Below the pieces are notes generated by a model. That model saw only the letters and a program-made list of their open reading frames with translations, was not told the origin of the DNA and did no database searches. This document shows, piece after piece, positions 16,959-26,345 of a DNA stretch of 64,000 bases (positions within the stretch are counted from its first letter, which is position 1; each line of letters opens with the position of its first letter). The position numbers and the translations under genes are program-made. The stretch is from a virus: IMG/VR virus record IMGVR_UViG_3300025601_000016, positions 1 to 64,000 of that record. The stretch is one strand, 5' to 3'.

Positions 16959-18175
16959 TGGCTGATCCTGTTGTGAAAGATCCAGAAGACGAAATTATTG
17001 ATGAAACAGTTCTTGAAGAATCAGCTTTTACTGAAGAAGTAGTTTCTGAAGAGGAAGAAGTTGTTGAACCAGAACAAGAAGACGTTCTGGAGATGTCTGA
17101 CGAAGACTTTGAAAAACAACTTTCTGAAAAAGAACAAGTTGTCGCTTCTACAGAAGAAGACGAAAAAGAAAACGAAGCAGAGGTTGTTGCTGACTCAGCA
17201 ATTAAAGACCCTGTGCCGGCTAAAAAAGCCCCAGCTAAAGAGCCCGTAAAAGAAGAGAAAGAAGCTGTCGCTTCTGACGATCCTCTTCAAGTAGATGATG
17301 CTGCGGCCGTACTTGCTTACAAAGAGATGATGAAACCGTTTAAAGCCAACGGTAAAACAGTCCAGGCAAGAACACCCGAAGAAGCTATTCGTCTCATGCA
17401 AATGGGCGCAGGACATATCAAGTATCAAACGCAAGTAAGACCTTTGTTGGCTCAAGTAAAAACTCTTGAAAACGCGGGTATTACAAACAGCGATCTTAAT
17501 TTTCTTGTCGAACTTCACAACAAAAACCCAGAAGCAATTAAAAAGCTTGTTCGTGACGCAGATATCGATCCTTACGACATTGTTGTTGACGACAATGCTA
17601 AAGAAGCTGACAAGACGTACCAACCTAAAAACTATCTAGCTACAGAAGATCAAGTCGCTCTCGAAGAAGTTCTTAGAGAAGTTCAGGAACAGCCTGAAGG
17701 CGAAGCTCTTTTGAAAGCAGTTAGAGTTGACTGGGACCAATCCAGCCGAAAAATGGCTCTTGATGAGCCAAATGTTCTAAGGATTCTGACCGAACAAAAG
17801 CAATCAGGTGTTTATGATCTGATCACTGCTGAGATCGACCGCAGAAAGACCTTAGGTGAATTTGCCAATATGCCGCTCCTTACTGCCTACCACCAAGTGG
17901 GCACTGAGATGCAGAATAAGGGCGCGTTCAATAACCTGACCAGCGATAGTGCTGATCTAACGAAACAAACCCCCGCACCAACTACAGTAACTCCTCAACC
18001 ATCTAAGATTATTGCTACGAAAGCTGCAACACCGAAACAATCTAACAGCTCAGCCGCGGTTAAAGCTATTGCCCCGGTTAAGACGGTTGTGACGCCTAAA
18101 GCTGACCTCTCTAACGTCATGAATATGAGTGACGAAGAGTTTGCAAAAATCGAGGGTCTAGAGAAATTTGCTTAA
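16958..18175 (+). CDS. Scaffold-like acidic protein (N4 gp57 position)
   Basis: A 405-residue protein directly before the major capsid gene. The first 90 residues are extremely acidic (EEVVSEEEEVVEPEQEDVLE), a Lys/Pro/Ala linker follows, then a helical core (about 110-320), a Thr/Pro/Lys linker and a short helical tail. A motif MSDEDFEKQ near residue 46 recurs as MSDEEFAKI at the very C-terminus. Such composition is typical of phage scaffolding proteins that guide capsid assembly. The scaffold role is inference from place and composition. Confidence 0.75.
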   Translation: MADPVVKDPEDEIIDETVLEESAFTEEVVSEEEEVVEPEQEDVLEMSDEDFEKQLSEKEQVVASTEEDEKENEAEVVADSAIKDPVPAKKAPAKEPVKEEKEAVASDDPLQVDDAAAVLAYKEMMKPFKANGKTVQARTPEEAIRLMQMGAGHIKYQTQVRPLLAQVKTLENAGITNSDLNFLVELHNKNPEAIKKLVRDADIDPYDIVVDDNAKEADKTYQPKNYLATEDQVALEEVLREVQEQPEGEALLKAVRVDWDQSSRKMALDEPNVLRILTEQKQSGVYDLITAEIDRRKTLGEFANMPLLTAYHQVGTEMQNKGAFNNLTSDSADLTKQTPAPTTVTPQPSKIIATKAATPKQSNSSAAVKAIAPVKTVVTPKADLSNVMNMSDEEFAKIEGLEKFA

Positions 18176-18213
18176 TGATGGTTCGGTCCAATCATTAACA
18201 TAGGATTAAGAGC

Positions 18214-19404
18214 ATGGCTGATGCAGCTCATCTTTATAATAATCCGCCTTCGGTAGATTCGACTGTCGGTGGCGGCCAAATGAACGAGTTCTTCTATCAA
18301 AAGAAGGCTCTTATCGACGCTCGTCGTGAAATGTATTTTATGCCCCTGGCTGACACTATGTCGATGCCTAAGCATTATGGTAAGCGGATTAAAGTTTACC
18401 ATTACGTTCCACTTCTGGACGTTCGCAACGTAAACGACCAGGGTATTGATGCTGCTGGTGCTGCTATTGCTGACGGTAACCTTTATGGTTCCTCGAAGGA
18501 TGTCGGTACGATCACATCGAAACTACCTGTAGTTTCTGAATCTGGTGGCCGTGTTAACCGCGTTGGTTTTACACGTATCATCCGTGAAGGTACTATTTCG
18601 AAGCTCGGCTTCTTTACTGAATACTCTCAGGAATCGATCGACTTTGATTCGGATGCAGAACTGATGATGCATATGAACCGTGAACTCGTTTCCGGTGCTG
18701 TTCAGATTTCTGAAGCTGCTCTCCAAATTGACCTTCTTGAAGGTGCCGGCGTCGTTGCTTATGCAGGTGACGCTGTCTCTGACATCACGGTTGATGGTGA
18801 GTCTGCTGATCCGGCCGTGGTCGACTACAGAGACCTCTTCAATCTTAGCCTTGTTCTTGACGACAACCGTACGCCAAGAGAGACCAAGATTATTACTGGT
18901 TCCCGCATGATTGATACGCGCACCATTCGTGGTGGACGTGTCATGTATATCGGTAACGAGCTCCAAGCCACTGTTGAAGAGATGGTTGATCCCTTTGCAG
19001 CAAAAGCTTTTGTGCACGTTCACCAGTATGCAGCCGCTACTACCACGCTTAATGGTGAAATTGGCACAGTCGCTCAGTTTCGCATTGTTGTGGTTCCTGA
19101 GATGCTCCACTACGAGGGTGCAGGTGCAGCTGTCACCACAAACCCTGGTTTCCGTGATGATGGCACTAACTACAACATCTATCCGATGCTTGTTGTTGGT
19201 GAAGCTTCCTTTACGACCATTGGCTTCCAGATTGGTGGCAAGGGCGTCAAGTGGCAGATGATTCACAAGAAGCCTGGCGTGGATATTGCTGACCGTACGA
19301 ATCCATACGGTGAGATCGGCTTCCATTCCATCAAGTGGTGGTATGGTACGATGATCCTGCGTCCTGAGCGTCTTGCTCTGATCAAGACTCTTGCGAAAGA
19401 GTAA
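18214..19404 (+). CDS. Major capsid protein (N4 gp56-like)
   Basis: A 396-residue protein, nearly the length of N4 gp56 (401). It follows the scaffold-like gene and has N4-type capsid segments such as [35 protein letters not shown] and [18 protein letters not shown]. It builds the icosahedral shell. The codon choice (many CGT, GGT, CTC, TTC codons) looks more selected than in its neighbours, as expected for the most abundant protein. A strong hairpin follows at 19449-19484. Confidence 0.92.
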   Translation: MADAAHLYNNPPSVDSTVGGGQMNEFFYQKKALIDARREMYFMPLADTMSMPKHYGKRIKVYHYVPLLDVRNVNDQGIDAAGAAIADGNLYGSSKDVGTITSKLPVVSESGGRVNRVGFTRIIREGTISKLGFFTEYSQESIDFDSDAELMMHMNRELVSGAVQISEAALQIDLLEGAGVVAYAGDAVSDITVDGESADPAVVDYRDLFNLSLVLDDNRTPRETKIITGSRMIDTRTIRGGRVMYIGNELQATVEEMVDPFAAKAFVHVHQYAAATTTLNGEIGTVAQFRIVVVPEMLHYEGAGAAVTTNPGFRDDGTNYNIYPMLVVGEASFTTIGFQIGGKGVKWQMIHKKPGVDIADRTNPYGEIGFHSIKWWYGTMILRPERLALIKTLAKE

Positions 19405-19448
19405 TACAGAATAGCGTCATCCTCTTTTGGGAGATCGAGGGTGGCGCT

Positions 19449-19484
19449 GCCTGGCTAGATTTTTCTTGGGTGGTCTAGCCAGGC
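19449..19484 (+). terminator. Strong hairpin after the capsid gene
   Basis: Perfect 11-bp stem GCCTGGCTAGA/TCTAGCCAGGC with a 14-base loop, 45 bases after the capsid stop. There is no T-run behind it, so it may stabilise the capsid mRNA 3' end or be a partial terminator rather than a full stop. Confidence 0.75.
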
Positions 19485-19528
19485 TACTCTGTGTAACCCG
19501 AGACAATAACCCAAGAGGTACTAGTAAT

Positions 19529-19792
19529 ATGTCAGAAGAAATCCACCCAGCTCCCATTGAGTTTTCAAAGAAAGAAATAGAGACAGACCACATTTTGCAA
19601 TATTTCCACTATGTGCATTTGCCTCAGATTCTTCAAAGTAAATCTAAGCCGTTTTGTGATTTGGCTCGAATGCTGATTGACACAACACCACGTAACCCAG
19701 AGCGCACAGTTGCTCTTCGTAAACTGCTCGAAAGCAAAGACGCTGCTGTTCGCGCAGGTATTCCAAAGAAACAGGAAACACCCAATGTCTGA
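19529..19792 (+). CDS. Acb2-like (DUF7681) protein, candidate anti-CBASS cyclic-nucleotide sponge
   Basis: An 87-residue protein from ATG 19529 (AAGAGGT ribosome-binding site); a longer reading upstream runs back through the hairpin and is unlikely. Residues 22-78 show the pattern of the Acb2/Vs.4 helical-hairpin family: FHYVHLP, then LARMLIDTTP, then PERTVALRKLLESKDAAVRA. From knowledge of the family, Acb2 proteins form hexamers that bind cyclic di- and trinucleotides and so block CBASS and related defences. It lies between the capsid gene and the gp55-like gene, overlapping the latter's start. The family call is by motif memory without a search; function in this phage is inference. Confidence 0.65.
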   Translation: MSEEIHPAPIEFSKKEIETDHILQYFHYVHLPQILQSKSKPFCDLARMLIDTTPRNPERTVALRKLLESKDAAVRAGIPKKQETPNV

Positions 19793-20513
19793 TGAAAACA
19801 CAGAACAAGATTTTGAAGAAGAAGCTACTGCGAGCGAAGATGCTTTTGACAACGGACCCACTCGTTTGGAGTCCCTTAAGCAAAAAGCTAACGCAATGGG
19901 TCTAAAGCATTCTCCTAATATTGGAGAAGAAACACTTGCTCAAAAGATCAAAGAAGAAGAAGCAAAATTCTCTAAAGATCCGCTTGAACAAGAAGCAGTC
20001 CAGACAAAAACTCTGGCTCCTAAAGCTAAAACTTCGGATCCTAGAGTTCCTCGTAAAGGGGAAACCCCTTCTTTAGAAAAGATGCTGCTTATGGATACAG
20101 ATGATGTTCTTGAGTATCCACCGCATTTGCGTACACGCATTATAAGAGCAGTACAGAGACACCGGGGCCTGAAGCTTATTCGTTGCCAGATCTACAATAA
20201 CAATCCGGCAAAAAATGACCTCAAAGGCGAGATTCTTACTATCTCCAATAAGTATATTGGTGTGGTTCGCAAGTTCATTCCTTTTGGTGAAGACACCGAA
20301 AAAGGCTACCATGTACCGCAGATTCTTTATGATATGCTCAAGCGTCGTAAGTATCAGCGTGTGACGACCGTCAAAAACCCTGATGGTACAGAGCGTGTTG
20401 TCCAGTCAATGACGCCTGAGTACACAATCAATGTTCTGCCTCCTCTTACACAGGCAGAGCTCAATGAACTCGCAATTCGTCAAGCCGCTGCTGAACGCGT
20501 AGGCTTGGTTTAA
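19785..20513 (+). CDS. Structural-block protein (N4 gp55 position)
   Basis: A 242-residue protein starting at ATG 19785 behind AGGAAACACCCA and overlapping the end of the Acb2-like gene. The N-terminal 90 residues are acidic and disordered (EQDFEEEATASEDAFDNG). A compact C-terminal domain (about 100-230) has basic and beta-rich stretches (RGLKLIRCQIYNNNPAKND, KYIGVVRKFIPFGED). It may be a head-completion or decoration factor; no family is recognised beyond its place in N4-type gene order. Confidence 0.7.
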   Translation: MSDENTEQDFEEEATASEDAFDNGPTRLESLKQKANAMGLKHSPNIGEETLAQKIKEEEAKFSKDPLEQEAVQTKTLAPKAKTSDPRVPRKGETPSLEKMLLMDTDDVLEYPPHLRTRIIRAVQRHRGLKLIRCQIYNNNPAKNDLKGEILTISNKYIGVVRKFIPFGEDTEKGYHVPQILYDMLKRRKYQRVTTVKNPDGTERVVQSMTPEYTINVLPPLTQAELNELAIRQAAAERVGLV

Positions 20514-20539
20514 TATCTAACTGCTGACGGGAACTATTC

Positions 20540-21619
20540 ATGGCTAACGATCCTTCGACCGAAGCCCAAAGTATTTATGTTGAGCTTACGACAGCTGAAG
20601 CATTCCCGTCAGTAGCTGTAGATATCACTTCTACTGACTTTGCTCTTCCTTCTACTGTGGGCAATCCACTTTATGTGGCTCCTACAGCAGTAACTGTTGA
20701 AGAGCTGACAGATAAAAACCCAGATGGCGTCGGTGTATTTGATGTCATTATGAAGTCTGTCCGGAACCATATAGGTGAAGAATACGACCTTGGGCGTATA
20801 TCAGGCCAAGAGTACGCATCAGTTTACGTACAAATGACTACCGCGGCGCTTCAAACAGCGACACAGTTTCTCATTCAAAAAGACGCAGCCACGTACACTA
20901 ATGCACTGATTCAGATGCAGGCGCGCGAAGCTGAGATTAAATTAGTCATTGCCGCGGCTATGCTAGCCCAGCAAAGACAATCTTTGGTTCTCACTGAGAT
21001 CCAGGTGCTTACAGCTAAAGCTGAATACGCTCTCAACAAAATGAAACTTGCTACTGAAGACATTACTTACACCAAGATCGAAAAAGACATGGAAGTAAGT
21101 GCTGCTCAGAAGCTTCAGATTGAAGCCCAAACAGATATTGCTGGTTACCAGCTCACAGACATTATGCCTGAAGAGAAAGCCCAGCTTCAATATCAGACCA
21201 CATATGTGTTGCCGGCCGGCGTGGCTAAGACAAACTATGAGACCACGCAAATCATGCCGCAACAAAAAGACAGTCTGGTTAAAGACGTGGCGATCAAGAC
21301 ATATCAATTGGCGAGTCTTTTGCCTGAGCAGCTTAACCTTACCAAGGAACAGGTTGAGGTTCAGCGAGCTCAGACAATGGACACTAGAGTCAATGGTGTT
21401 ACCGCTATCACAGGCGCGATCGGCAAACAAAAAGCCCTGTATGATCAGCAGATCGACTCATACATTAAAGACGCTAGACATAAGGGTGCCAAGTTCTGGA
21501 TTGACGCGTGGATCACGCAGAAGTCTTTGGATGAAGGTTTGGCTGCGCCAAGTGAGTTTACCAATTCAAACGTAGATGAAGTGCTTGCAAGCCTTAAGCT
21601 GGATCTTGGTCTCACATAA
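20540..21619 (+). CDS. Virion protein with Pro-punctuated helical repeats (N4 gp54 position)
   Basis: A 359-residue, mostly helical protein. Residues about 200-270 contain four related units punctuated by MPEE, LPAG, MPQQ and LPEQ, each about 16-20 residues apart, suggesting stacked helical hairpins. A long central helix precedes them (QMQAREAEIKLVIAAAMLAQ). In N4 the gene in this place encodes a virion protein. A TGACGGGA/TCCCGTCA inverted repeat (20525-20532 with 20604-20611) could pair with the ribosome-binding site. Likely an internal or ejected protein, by inference. Confidence 0.7.
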   Translation: MANDPSTEAQSIYVELTTAEAFPSVAVDITSTDFALPSTVGNPLYVAPTAVTVEELTDKNPDGVGVFDVIMKSVRNHIGEEYDLGRISGQEYASVYVQMTTAALQTATQFLIQKDAATYTNALIQMQAREAEIKLVIAAAMLAQQRQSLVLTEIQVLTAKAEYALNKMKLATEDITYTKIEKDMEVSAAQKLQIEAQTDIAGYQLTDIMPEEKAQLQYQTTYVLPAGVAKTNYETTQIMPQQKDSLVKDVAIKTYQLASLLPEQLNLTKEQVEVQRAQTMDTRVNGVTAITGAIGKQKALYDQQIDSYIKDARHKGAKFWIDAWITQKSLDEGLAAPSEFTNSNVDEVLASLKLDLGLT

Positions 21620-21632
21620 AAAGATCTAAGTT

Positions 21633-23981
21633 ATGAGCCTTTTTGGTAGTAAGAAAAAAGTTTATGTCTCCTCTACCGTTTACAAAATGGCAGATGATGA
21701 CACCAATCGTTCGTCTTATATTCAAGAAATCATAGCCGCCAATGCTCTGGGAACGAGTAATGTTAGTATGGGTGAGGCTATTGGTCTAGGTATTAGGAAT
21801 GGACCAAGAGTCTCTCAAAAAAGCTTTTTTAGGTGGGCTAAGAACAACTACGATTTTGGTATGGCCCGAGCGGCTATCAATTATAATGAAGTTATTGATA
21901 GTGTCGCAGTAGCAGCGCGAATTCTTGTAGAAGATTTTGCCAGCGATCCGAACATTGAAGTAACCGTAAATACTGCTTTCATCGATAACGCCGATGAGAG
22001 CTATTATGGCGAACGCTTTATTTATGAAAACAGACCTGAGCTGGCTGACTCTGATTGGGCTGCAGACGTAGATCCTGATACTAATGATATCTGGATCCAG
22101 TATGTTCCAGGCGCAGAGTATCCAACAGGTACACCTATATCTAGTGAGTACTTTTCTGAGCCTGGTTTTGATTCTAGTGACACTGTGCTTGTGGCTTACT
22201 ACACAGCCAGAAACACTGTCACAGATACCTCGTATCCAGTTAAAGTCTTTATCTATAAGATTGGTGATGGAATTGCTGCCCTAGATGATTACCGTGTTCA
22301 GTTAGACGACGGCACAGCAACAAGAGAGTTTTATCCATTCATACCTCTTAGGATTAATAACAAATCTGTATTTGAAGCAGGATCTCCCGCTACAGGTAAA
22401 GAAGATGAGATTCGAGAAGCATGGAAAAAAGGTCTTGGAGGTGACATCGATGATGCACTTACCGAGATTGAAGCTAATCCTTCGCTTGGCGATATTGATT
22501 ACGCTTATCTTGTGTTTGGAGTTTCTTTGAACACACAAAGCAATGTCGAAAAACAATACCTGTTTGAATTTTTTCGTACACTTGCTGGTCGACAAACTAC
22601 CACGGCCGCTGACTTCACAAACTATCAGGCCACCAATGACACTTTGGGTAACCAATTACGCGAGTTGAATGTAGATTCACCTCTTCTGAACAATCGTGCT
22701 TTTAATGACCCAATAAACCCAGGGTATCTTCAGGGTGTCGACGTAGGCACTCAATCCGTGGCTCCCCAGATTACTAACATCCATCTGACTTTGCCTACAC
22801 CGGAGCTTGGTGTTTTAGACATGAAGATCTCTTGGTCAGATATTTCTGAAACCAGAGCTACAGGTAAAGCCTTTGCTGAAGCAAAGGTAGGCGAAGTCGA
22901 GGTCAAAGAAGGCATAGCCTACAACGAAAGAACAGTGCTTGGTTTTATCAATGGAGAGTTTGCATCTTCTAATCCTGTAACGGGTCTGACAATACGAAAG
23001 CAGATCAATTCTCTTGAGTATATTGAGATTAAGATTCAGGGTCTGATGCATAAAAACCTGATTTATAAAGGCAAGTCTGTCGACATCACAGCTCGAGAAG
23101 CTATGGCAGATCCAGACGAGTCTGGGTTCATTATACCTCTTCATGAACCTACGCTTAAGCGTCTTGGTTCAGTTATATCTACTGAGCTGGCTCGAGAATC
23201 TTTCATACTGGTATTTAATTCATACCAAGTCGTAAAAACCAAATGGTATCAAAAAGGCATTTTCAAAGTACTTCTTGCTATTGTTATTGCTATAGTTGTT
23301 GCAGTTGTTTTTTACTACTTTGGTCCTGAAGCTGCAGCAGCTACTGCTGAAGGAGGTTTTGGACTATTAGGAGGTGCCGCAACAGTTGGAGCACTATTGG
23401 GCTTCACCGGCGTCCTGGCAATTGCTGTAGGTGCCGCGGTAAATGCAGTTGCTGCACTTATAGTACTTCAAGTCATTGGTTCAGTGGCTGGCGAGCTGTT
23501 TGGAGATAAAATAGGTCAAATCATAACCTTAATAGCAGCAGTTGTTATTTCTCTTGGTTCAGGCCCAGGTGGCTGGTCTACTGGGAATATGGCAGCAAAC
23601 ATTGGTAATATGGCATCAATCGACAAACTGTTGATGATGACTAACGCAACAACAGATCTAGTGAGGCTGTATCAACAGTCTGCTTATCAGAAGATTATGG
23701 AAGAGACCCAAAAGTGGAGTGAAGATTCTCAAGCTAAGCAAAAAGAGCTTGAAGAGCTTATGTCAGAGTTTGACGGCAAAAACGTCATAGATCCTCTTAT
23801 GCTGGTCGACTTTTCAAACCCGCTCGACAATACCAAGATATTTGGTGAAAACTTCGTAATGGCTGCTTCTGCTAGGGAATCACCCGAAACGTTTCTTTCT
23901 CGGACCTTAGCAACAGACCTTTCTTCTTTAAGCCACTCTATGGTCTATAGATTTGTAGACCTTTCATTGACTTTGTCTTAG
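21633..23981 (+). CDS. Large internal virion protein with membrane segments (N4 gp53 position)
   Basis: A 782-residue protein. Residues 1-530 are soluble and beta-rich, with a block starting MSLFGSKKKVYVSSTVYKM. At about residues 540-645 comes a run of hydrophobic segments (VLLAIVIAIVVAVVFYYFG; GLLGGAATVGALLGFTGVLA; IITLIAAVVISLG), at least three potential membrane spans rich in Gly and Ala. A charged helix follows. Such domains in podovirus internal proteins are thought to help form a DNA conduit across the envelope. The ejection role is inference. Confidence 0.75.
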   Translation: MSLFGSKKKVYVSSTVYKMADDDTNRSSYIQEIIAANALGTSNVSMGEAIGLGIRNGPRVSQKSFFRWAKNNYDFGMARAAINYNEVIDSVAVAARILVEDFASDPNIEVTVNTAFIDNADESYYGERFIYENRPELADSDWAADVDPDTNDIWIQYVPGAEYPTGTPISSEYFSEPGFDSSDTVLVAYYTARNTVTDTSYPVKVFIYKIGDGIAALDDYRVQLDDGTATREFYPFIPLRINNKSVFEAGSPATGKEDEIREAWKKGLGGDIDDALTEIEANPSLGDIDYAYLVFGVSLNTQSNVEKQYLFEFFRTLAGRQTTTAADFTNYQATNDTLGNQLRELNVDSPLLNNRAFNDPINPGYLQGVDVGTQSVAPQITNIHLTLPTPELGVLDMKISWSDISETRATGKAFAEAKVGEVEVKEGIAYNERTVLGFINGEFASSNPVTGLTIRKQINSLEYIEIKIQGLMHKNLIYKGKSVDITAREAMADPDESGFIIPLHEPTLKRLGSVISTELARESFILVFNSYQVVKTKWYQKGIFKVLLAIVIAIVVAVVFYYFGPEAAAATAEGGFGLLGGAATVGALLGFTGVLAIAVGAAVNAVAALIVLQVIGSVAGELFGDKIGQIITLIAAVVISLGSGPGGWSTGNMAANIGNMASIDKLLMMTNATTDLVRLYQQSAYQKIMEETQKWSEDSQAKQKELEELMSEFDGKNVIDPLMLVDFSNPLDNTKIFGENFVMAASARESPETFLSRTLATDLSSLSHSMVYRFVDLSLTLS

Positions 23982-24023
23982 GTTACAGCGTAAATCTAAA
24001 GCAATCTAAATAGGATATTTATT

Positions 24024-24491
24024 ATGGATTGGACACCGTTACCTAAGCCGCAAAGCACCAGTTCTCTATGGTCTTCAACGCTCCCTACAGCTCAACCAAT
24101 CTCAACAAGTATTGCTGGCTTTGGTTCTGCAGGACCAGCTAATCCTTTTTACAATGATACCCAGTACGCACCTGGATCTATCTCAAATGACTCTCGCATT
24201 GCTGGAGGCCATATGTCTGCCACAGGAGCGAATGGGACACCTAATTTTGGTGATGGTAAAACCGATTGGGGCGGTAGATTTGGCATGATGGGTAATGTAG
24301 CCCAGTCACTTGCCGGTCTGTTTAGTGTCATTCAAGGTTTTAAACAAACCAAGCTAGCGGGAAAAAGCCTTAATTTTCAAAAAGATGCTTGGACCAAACA
24401 ATACAATATGTCCAAAGAAGATCATGATCGTGAACTAGCAGATCGTGCTAAAAACCGTAAGCAAGTTGAAGATCAGACTCTGTCTGCTTAA
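24024..24491 (+). CDS. Small virion protein (N4 gp52 position)
   Basis: A 155-residue protein with a low-complexity N-terminal half rich in Ser, Pro, Gly and Asn (LPKPQSTSSLWSSTLPTAQP) and a helical C-terminal half (FSVIQGFKQTKLAGKSLNFQ). N4 gp52 is a small virion protein at the same place. It sits in the run of internal-protein genes before the virion RNA polymerase. No enzymatic motif is visible. Confidence 0.7.
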   Translation: MDWTPLPKPQSTSSLWSSTLPTAQPISTSIAGFGSAGPANPFYNDTQYAPGSISNDSRIAGGHMSATGANGTPNFGDGKTDWGGRFGMMGNVAQSLAGLFSVIQGFKQTKLAGKSLNFQKDAWTKQYNMSKEDHDRELADRAKNRKQVEDQTLSA

Positions 24492-24506
24492 TGTCAGGAA
24501 ACACCA

Positions 24507-26339
24507 ATGGCTATTAGATTCAATTCTATCGGTCTGCCTACAGGTATTGATACCGAAGGTATGGCCTCTGCTGCTAATCAAACAGCAAGTGGAATAGCCG
24601 CAATTGGTGCTGGGCTTACAAACCTGGGTGCGAGAAAAGACGCACGAGACGCCGCTCAAAAAGAAAAAATGCAGAACAGCGCTCTTGAGTATTTTACGCT
24701 CAAAGCAACCAACGCTAAGAGCGAAGATGAGATTTTAAATGTAGGTAAAGAGATGGAAGCATTTAATGCTTCTAACCCTTTTGGCGCTATTGTAGGCGGC
24801 GCTGAACAGATAGCAAAATCTAAAGAAAGCTTGCTCATCAGAGAAGGTCTTAAACAAGACAATAGATTTGCAGGTACTCAAGCAGATATGAGCCGAGCTA
24901 CTCTTGACGCAACAAACCTTACAAATGAGTTTAATACAAAAGAAGCTGACGTAATAAGCCAAGCTTTCGTGCTGTCGACTAGTGGGGATGTAGAAGGCTT
25001 TCGTGCGTTTGTAGCAGAGAATCTTTCTCGCTTGCAGGCAACATATGGAGATAACGCCAGCAACTTAATGGAACAAGGCATTACTGCTCTAGCCACTGCT
25101 GAAACTGATAGAAGTGCTCGAGATAAAAACTCTGATGAAAACCGCAACAGAGATATGGTGGATAGTCAGTTAAAGACAGATTATGATTATATCAATAGAG
25201 CTTCTGAAATAGCTGCCACAGAAGCAGATCGGCTTGCTACTCAAGCCCAAAATAATAGAGAGCTGGACAAAAAAGCAAATGCTCTTGCTAATAGATACGT
25301 AAATGTAAACTCCGTTTATGAAGATGTGCAAAAAAGGGTACGAGATGGCACTATGAGCCCAGAAGACGCTTTGTATCTCACCAATGCTGTAAAAAATATC
25401 TATGAAACCACTGATCCTAATCAGCTTGCTGGTGCGGGTATCGATATATTAGGCGACGCGAACGCTTTTGTAGACATTCAAACCGCACGGAGGAGAGAAA
25501 ATCCAGGTAATGCTGCGAATTCAAATATAAGCAGTCGAGAAGACTTAGCTAATCGTGAGTTGTACGCCAAACGTGTATCAGAAGACTACGCTCGTAACAA
25601 CGTAAACATTGCCAGTGAAGTTGGCTCTATTTTGGCCAACGCAAAGCTTCTTCAGCAAACAGATCCTTTTCTTAAAACATTTATTGAAGCAGAACAATTT
25701 AATAACAACGTTGTTAAACCTGACGGCACTCAGGTTAAATTGTTTGAAGCATTTGATCTTCAAAATGCTAACGGAATTCAAGTTATTCCTAATGCTATGA
25801 GAACAAAAATTACCAACTTTCAAAAAGAACAAAAACTTGAAGGTGGTAGAATTATGACTGATGGTGAAATTCTTGCTATACTGCAAGACACTATCAAATC
25901 TAACACAAATCCATTATTACTAATTCCTGGCGGTAAAGAATATGGTGTACGAGAATTAGACTTTAATTCTTTTAAGAAAAAAGCCGAAGCTTGGCGTAAA
26001 ACAAATACAGGTGAGGTTGCGGCCAAAAGAGTAAGAATAGCCCGCCAAGTTGCTTTGGCTGAAAATTCAGAAGCTAAAATTAAAGAATTGGAATTACAGT
26101 ATGTGCTTGCTTCTCAAAAAGGAAGCGAAGCAGAGATGCAGAAACTCAGTAAACTGCGTGACGAAGAAATTGATATGTTGACCGGTCTTTCATCGTACAT
26201 GAATAACGAAGTAGGCGCTTTAGGCCAAAGTGGTATGGCAAGACTATTGGCGACTTCTCCTAGTCCAGAACGGGATGCCGAAATACAAGAACTTAGGATG
26301 GAACAGTTTTTTGGTGATATGAACACGGCTAGAAGGTAA
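24507..26339 (+). CDS. Helical internal virion protein (N4 gp51 position)
   Basis: A 610-residue, largely helical protein, behind a CAGGAAACACCA ribosome-binding leader. The N-terminus has a Gly/Ala-rich amphipathic part (SGIAAIGAGLTNLGARKDAR). The remainder is charged helices (for example QNNRELDKKANALANRY). Its stop is 6 bases before the virion RNA polymerase start, so the two are translated together, and they may be packaged and ejected together. Function beyond that is unknown. Confidence 0.72.
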   Translation: MAIRFNSIGLPTGIDTEGMASAANQTASGIAAIGAGLTNLGARKDARDAAQKEKMQNSALEYFTLKATNAKSEDEILNVGKEMEAFNASNPFGAIVGGAEQIAKSKESLLIREGLKQDNRFAGTQADMSRATLDATNLTNEFNTKEADVISQAFVLSTSGDVEGFRAFVAENLSRLQATYGDNASNLMEQGITALATAETDRSARDKNSDENRNRDMVDSQLKTDYDYINRASEIAATEADRLATQAQNNRELDKKANALANRYVNVNSVYEDVQKRVRDGTMSPEDALYLTNAVKNIYETTDPNQLAGAGIDILGDANAFVDIQTARRRENPGNAANSNISSREDLANRELYAKRVSEDYARNNVNIASEVGSILANAKLLQQTDPFLKTFIEAEQFNNNVVKPDGTQVKLFEAFDLQNANGIQVIPNAMRTKITNFQKEQKLEGGRIMTDGEILAILQDTIKSNTNPLLLIPGGKEYGVRELDFNSFKKKAEAWRKTNTGEVAAKRVRIARQVALAENSEAKIKELELQYVLASQKGSEAEMQKLSKLRDEEIDMLTGLSSYMNNEVGALGQSGMARLLATSPSPERDAEIQELRMEQFFGDMNTARR

Positions 26340-26345
26340 ATCCTC

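Noticed and set aside
18523-19326. 267-codon antisense frame across the major capsid gene
   Set aside because: It is the shadow of a highly codon-biased gene; the product is Cys/Asn/His-rich nonsense with no ribosome-binding site.
19427-19528. Longer start for the Acb2-like gene
   Set aside because: The extra residues would be read through the post-capsid hairpin; ATG 19529 has its own ribosome-binding site and matches the family length.
23250-23570. Hydrophobic run suggesting a separate transporter or holin gene
   Set aside because: It is in frame within the 782-residue internal virion protein, with no internal start that has a ribosome-binding site.
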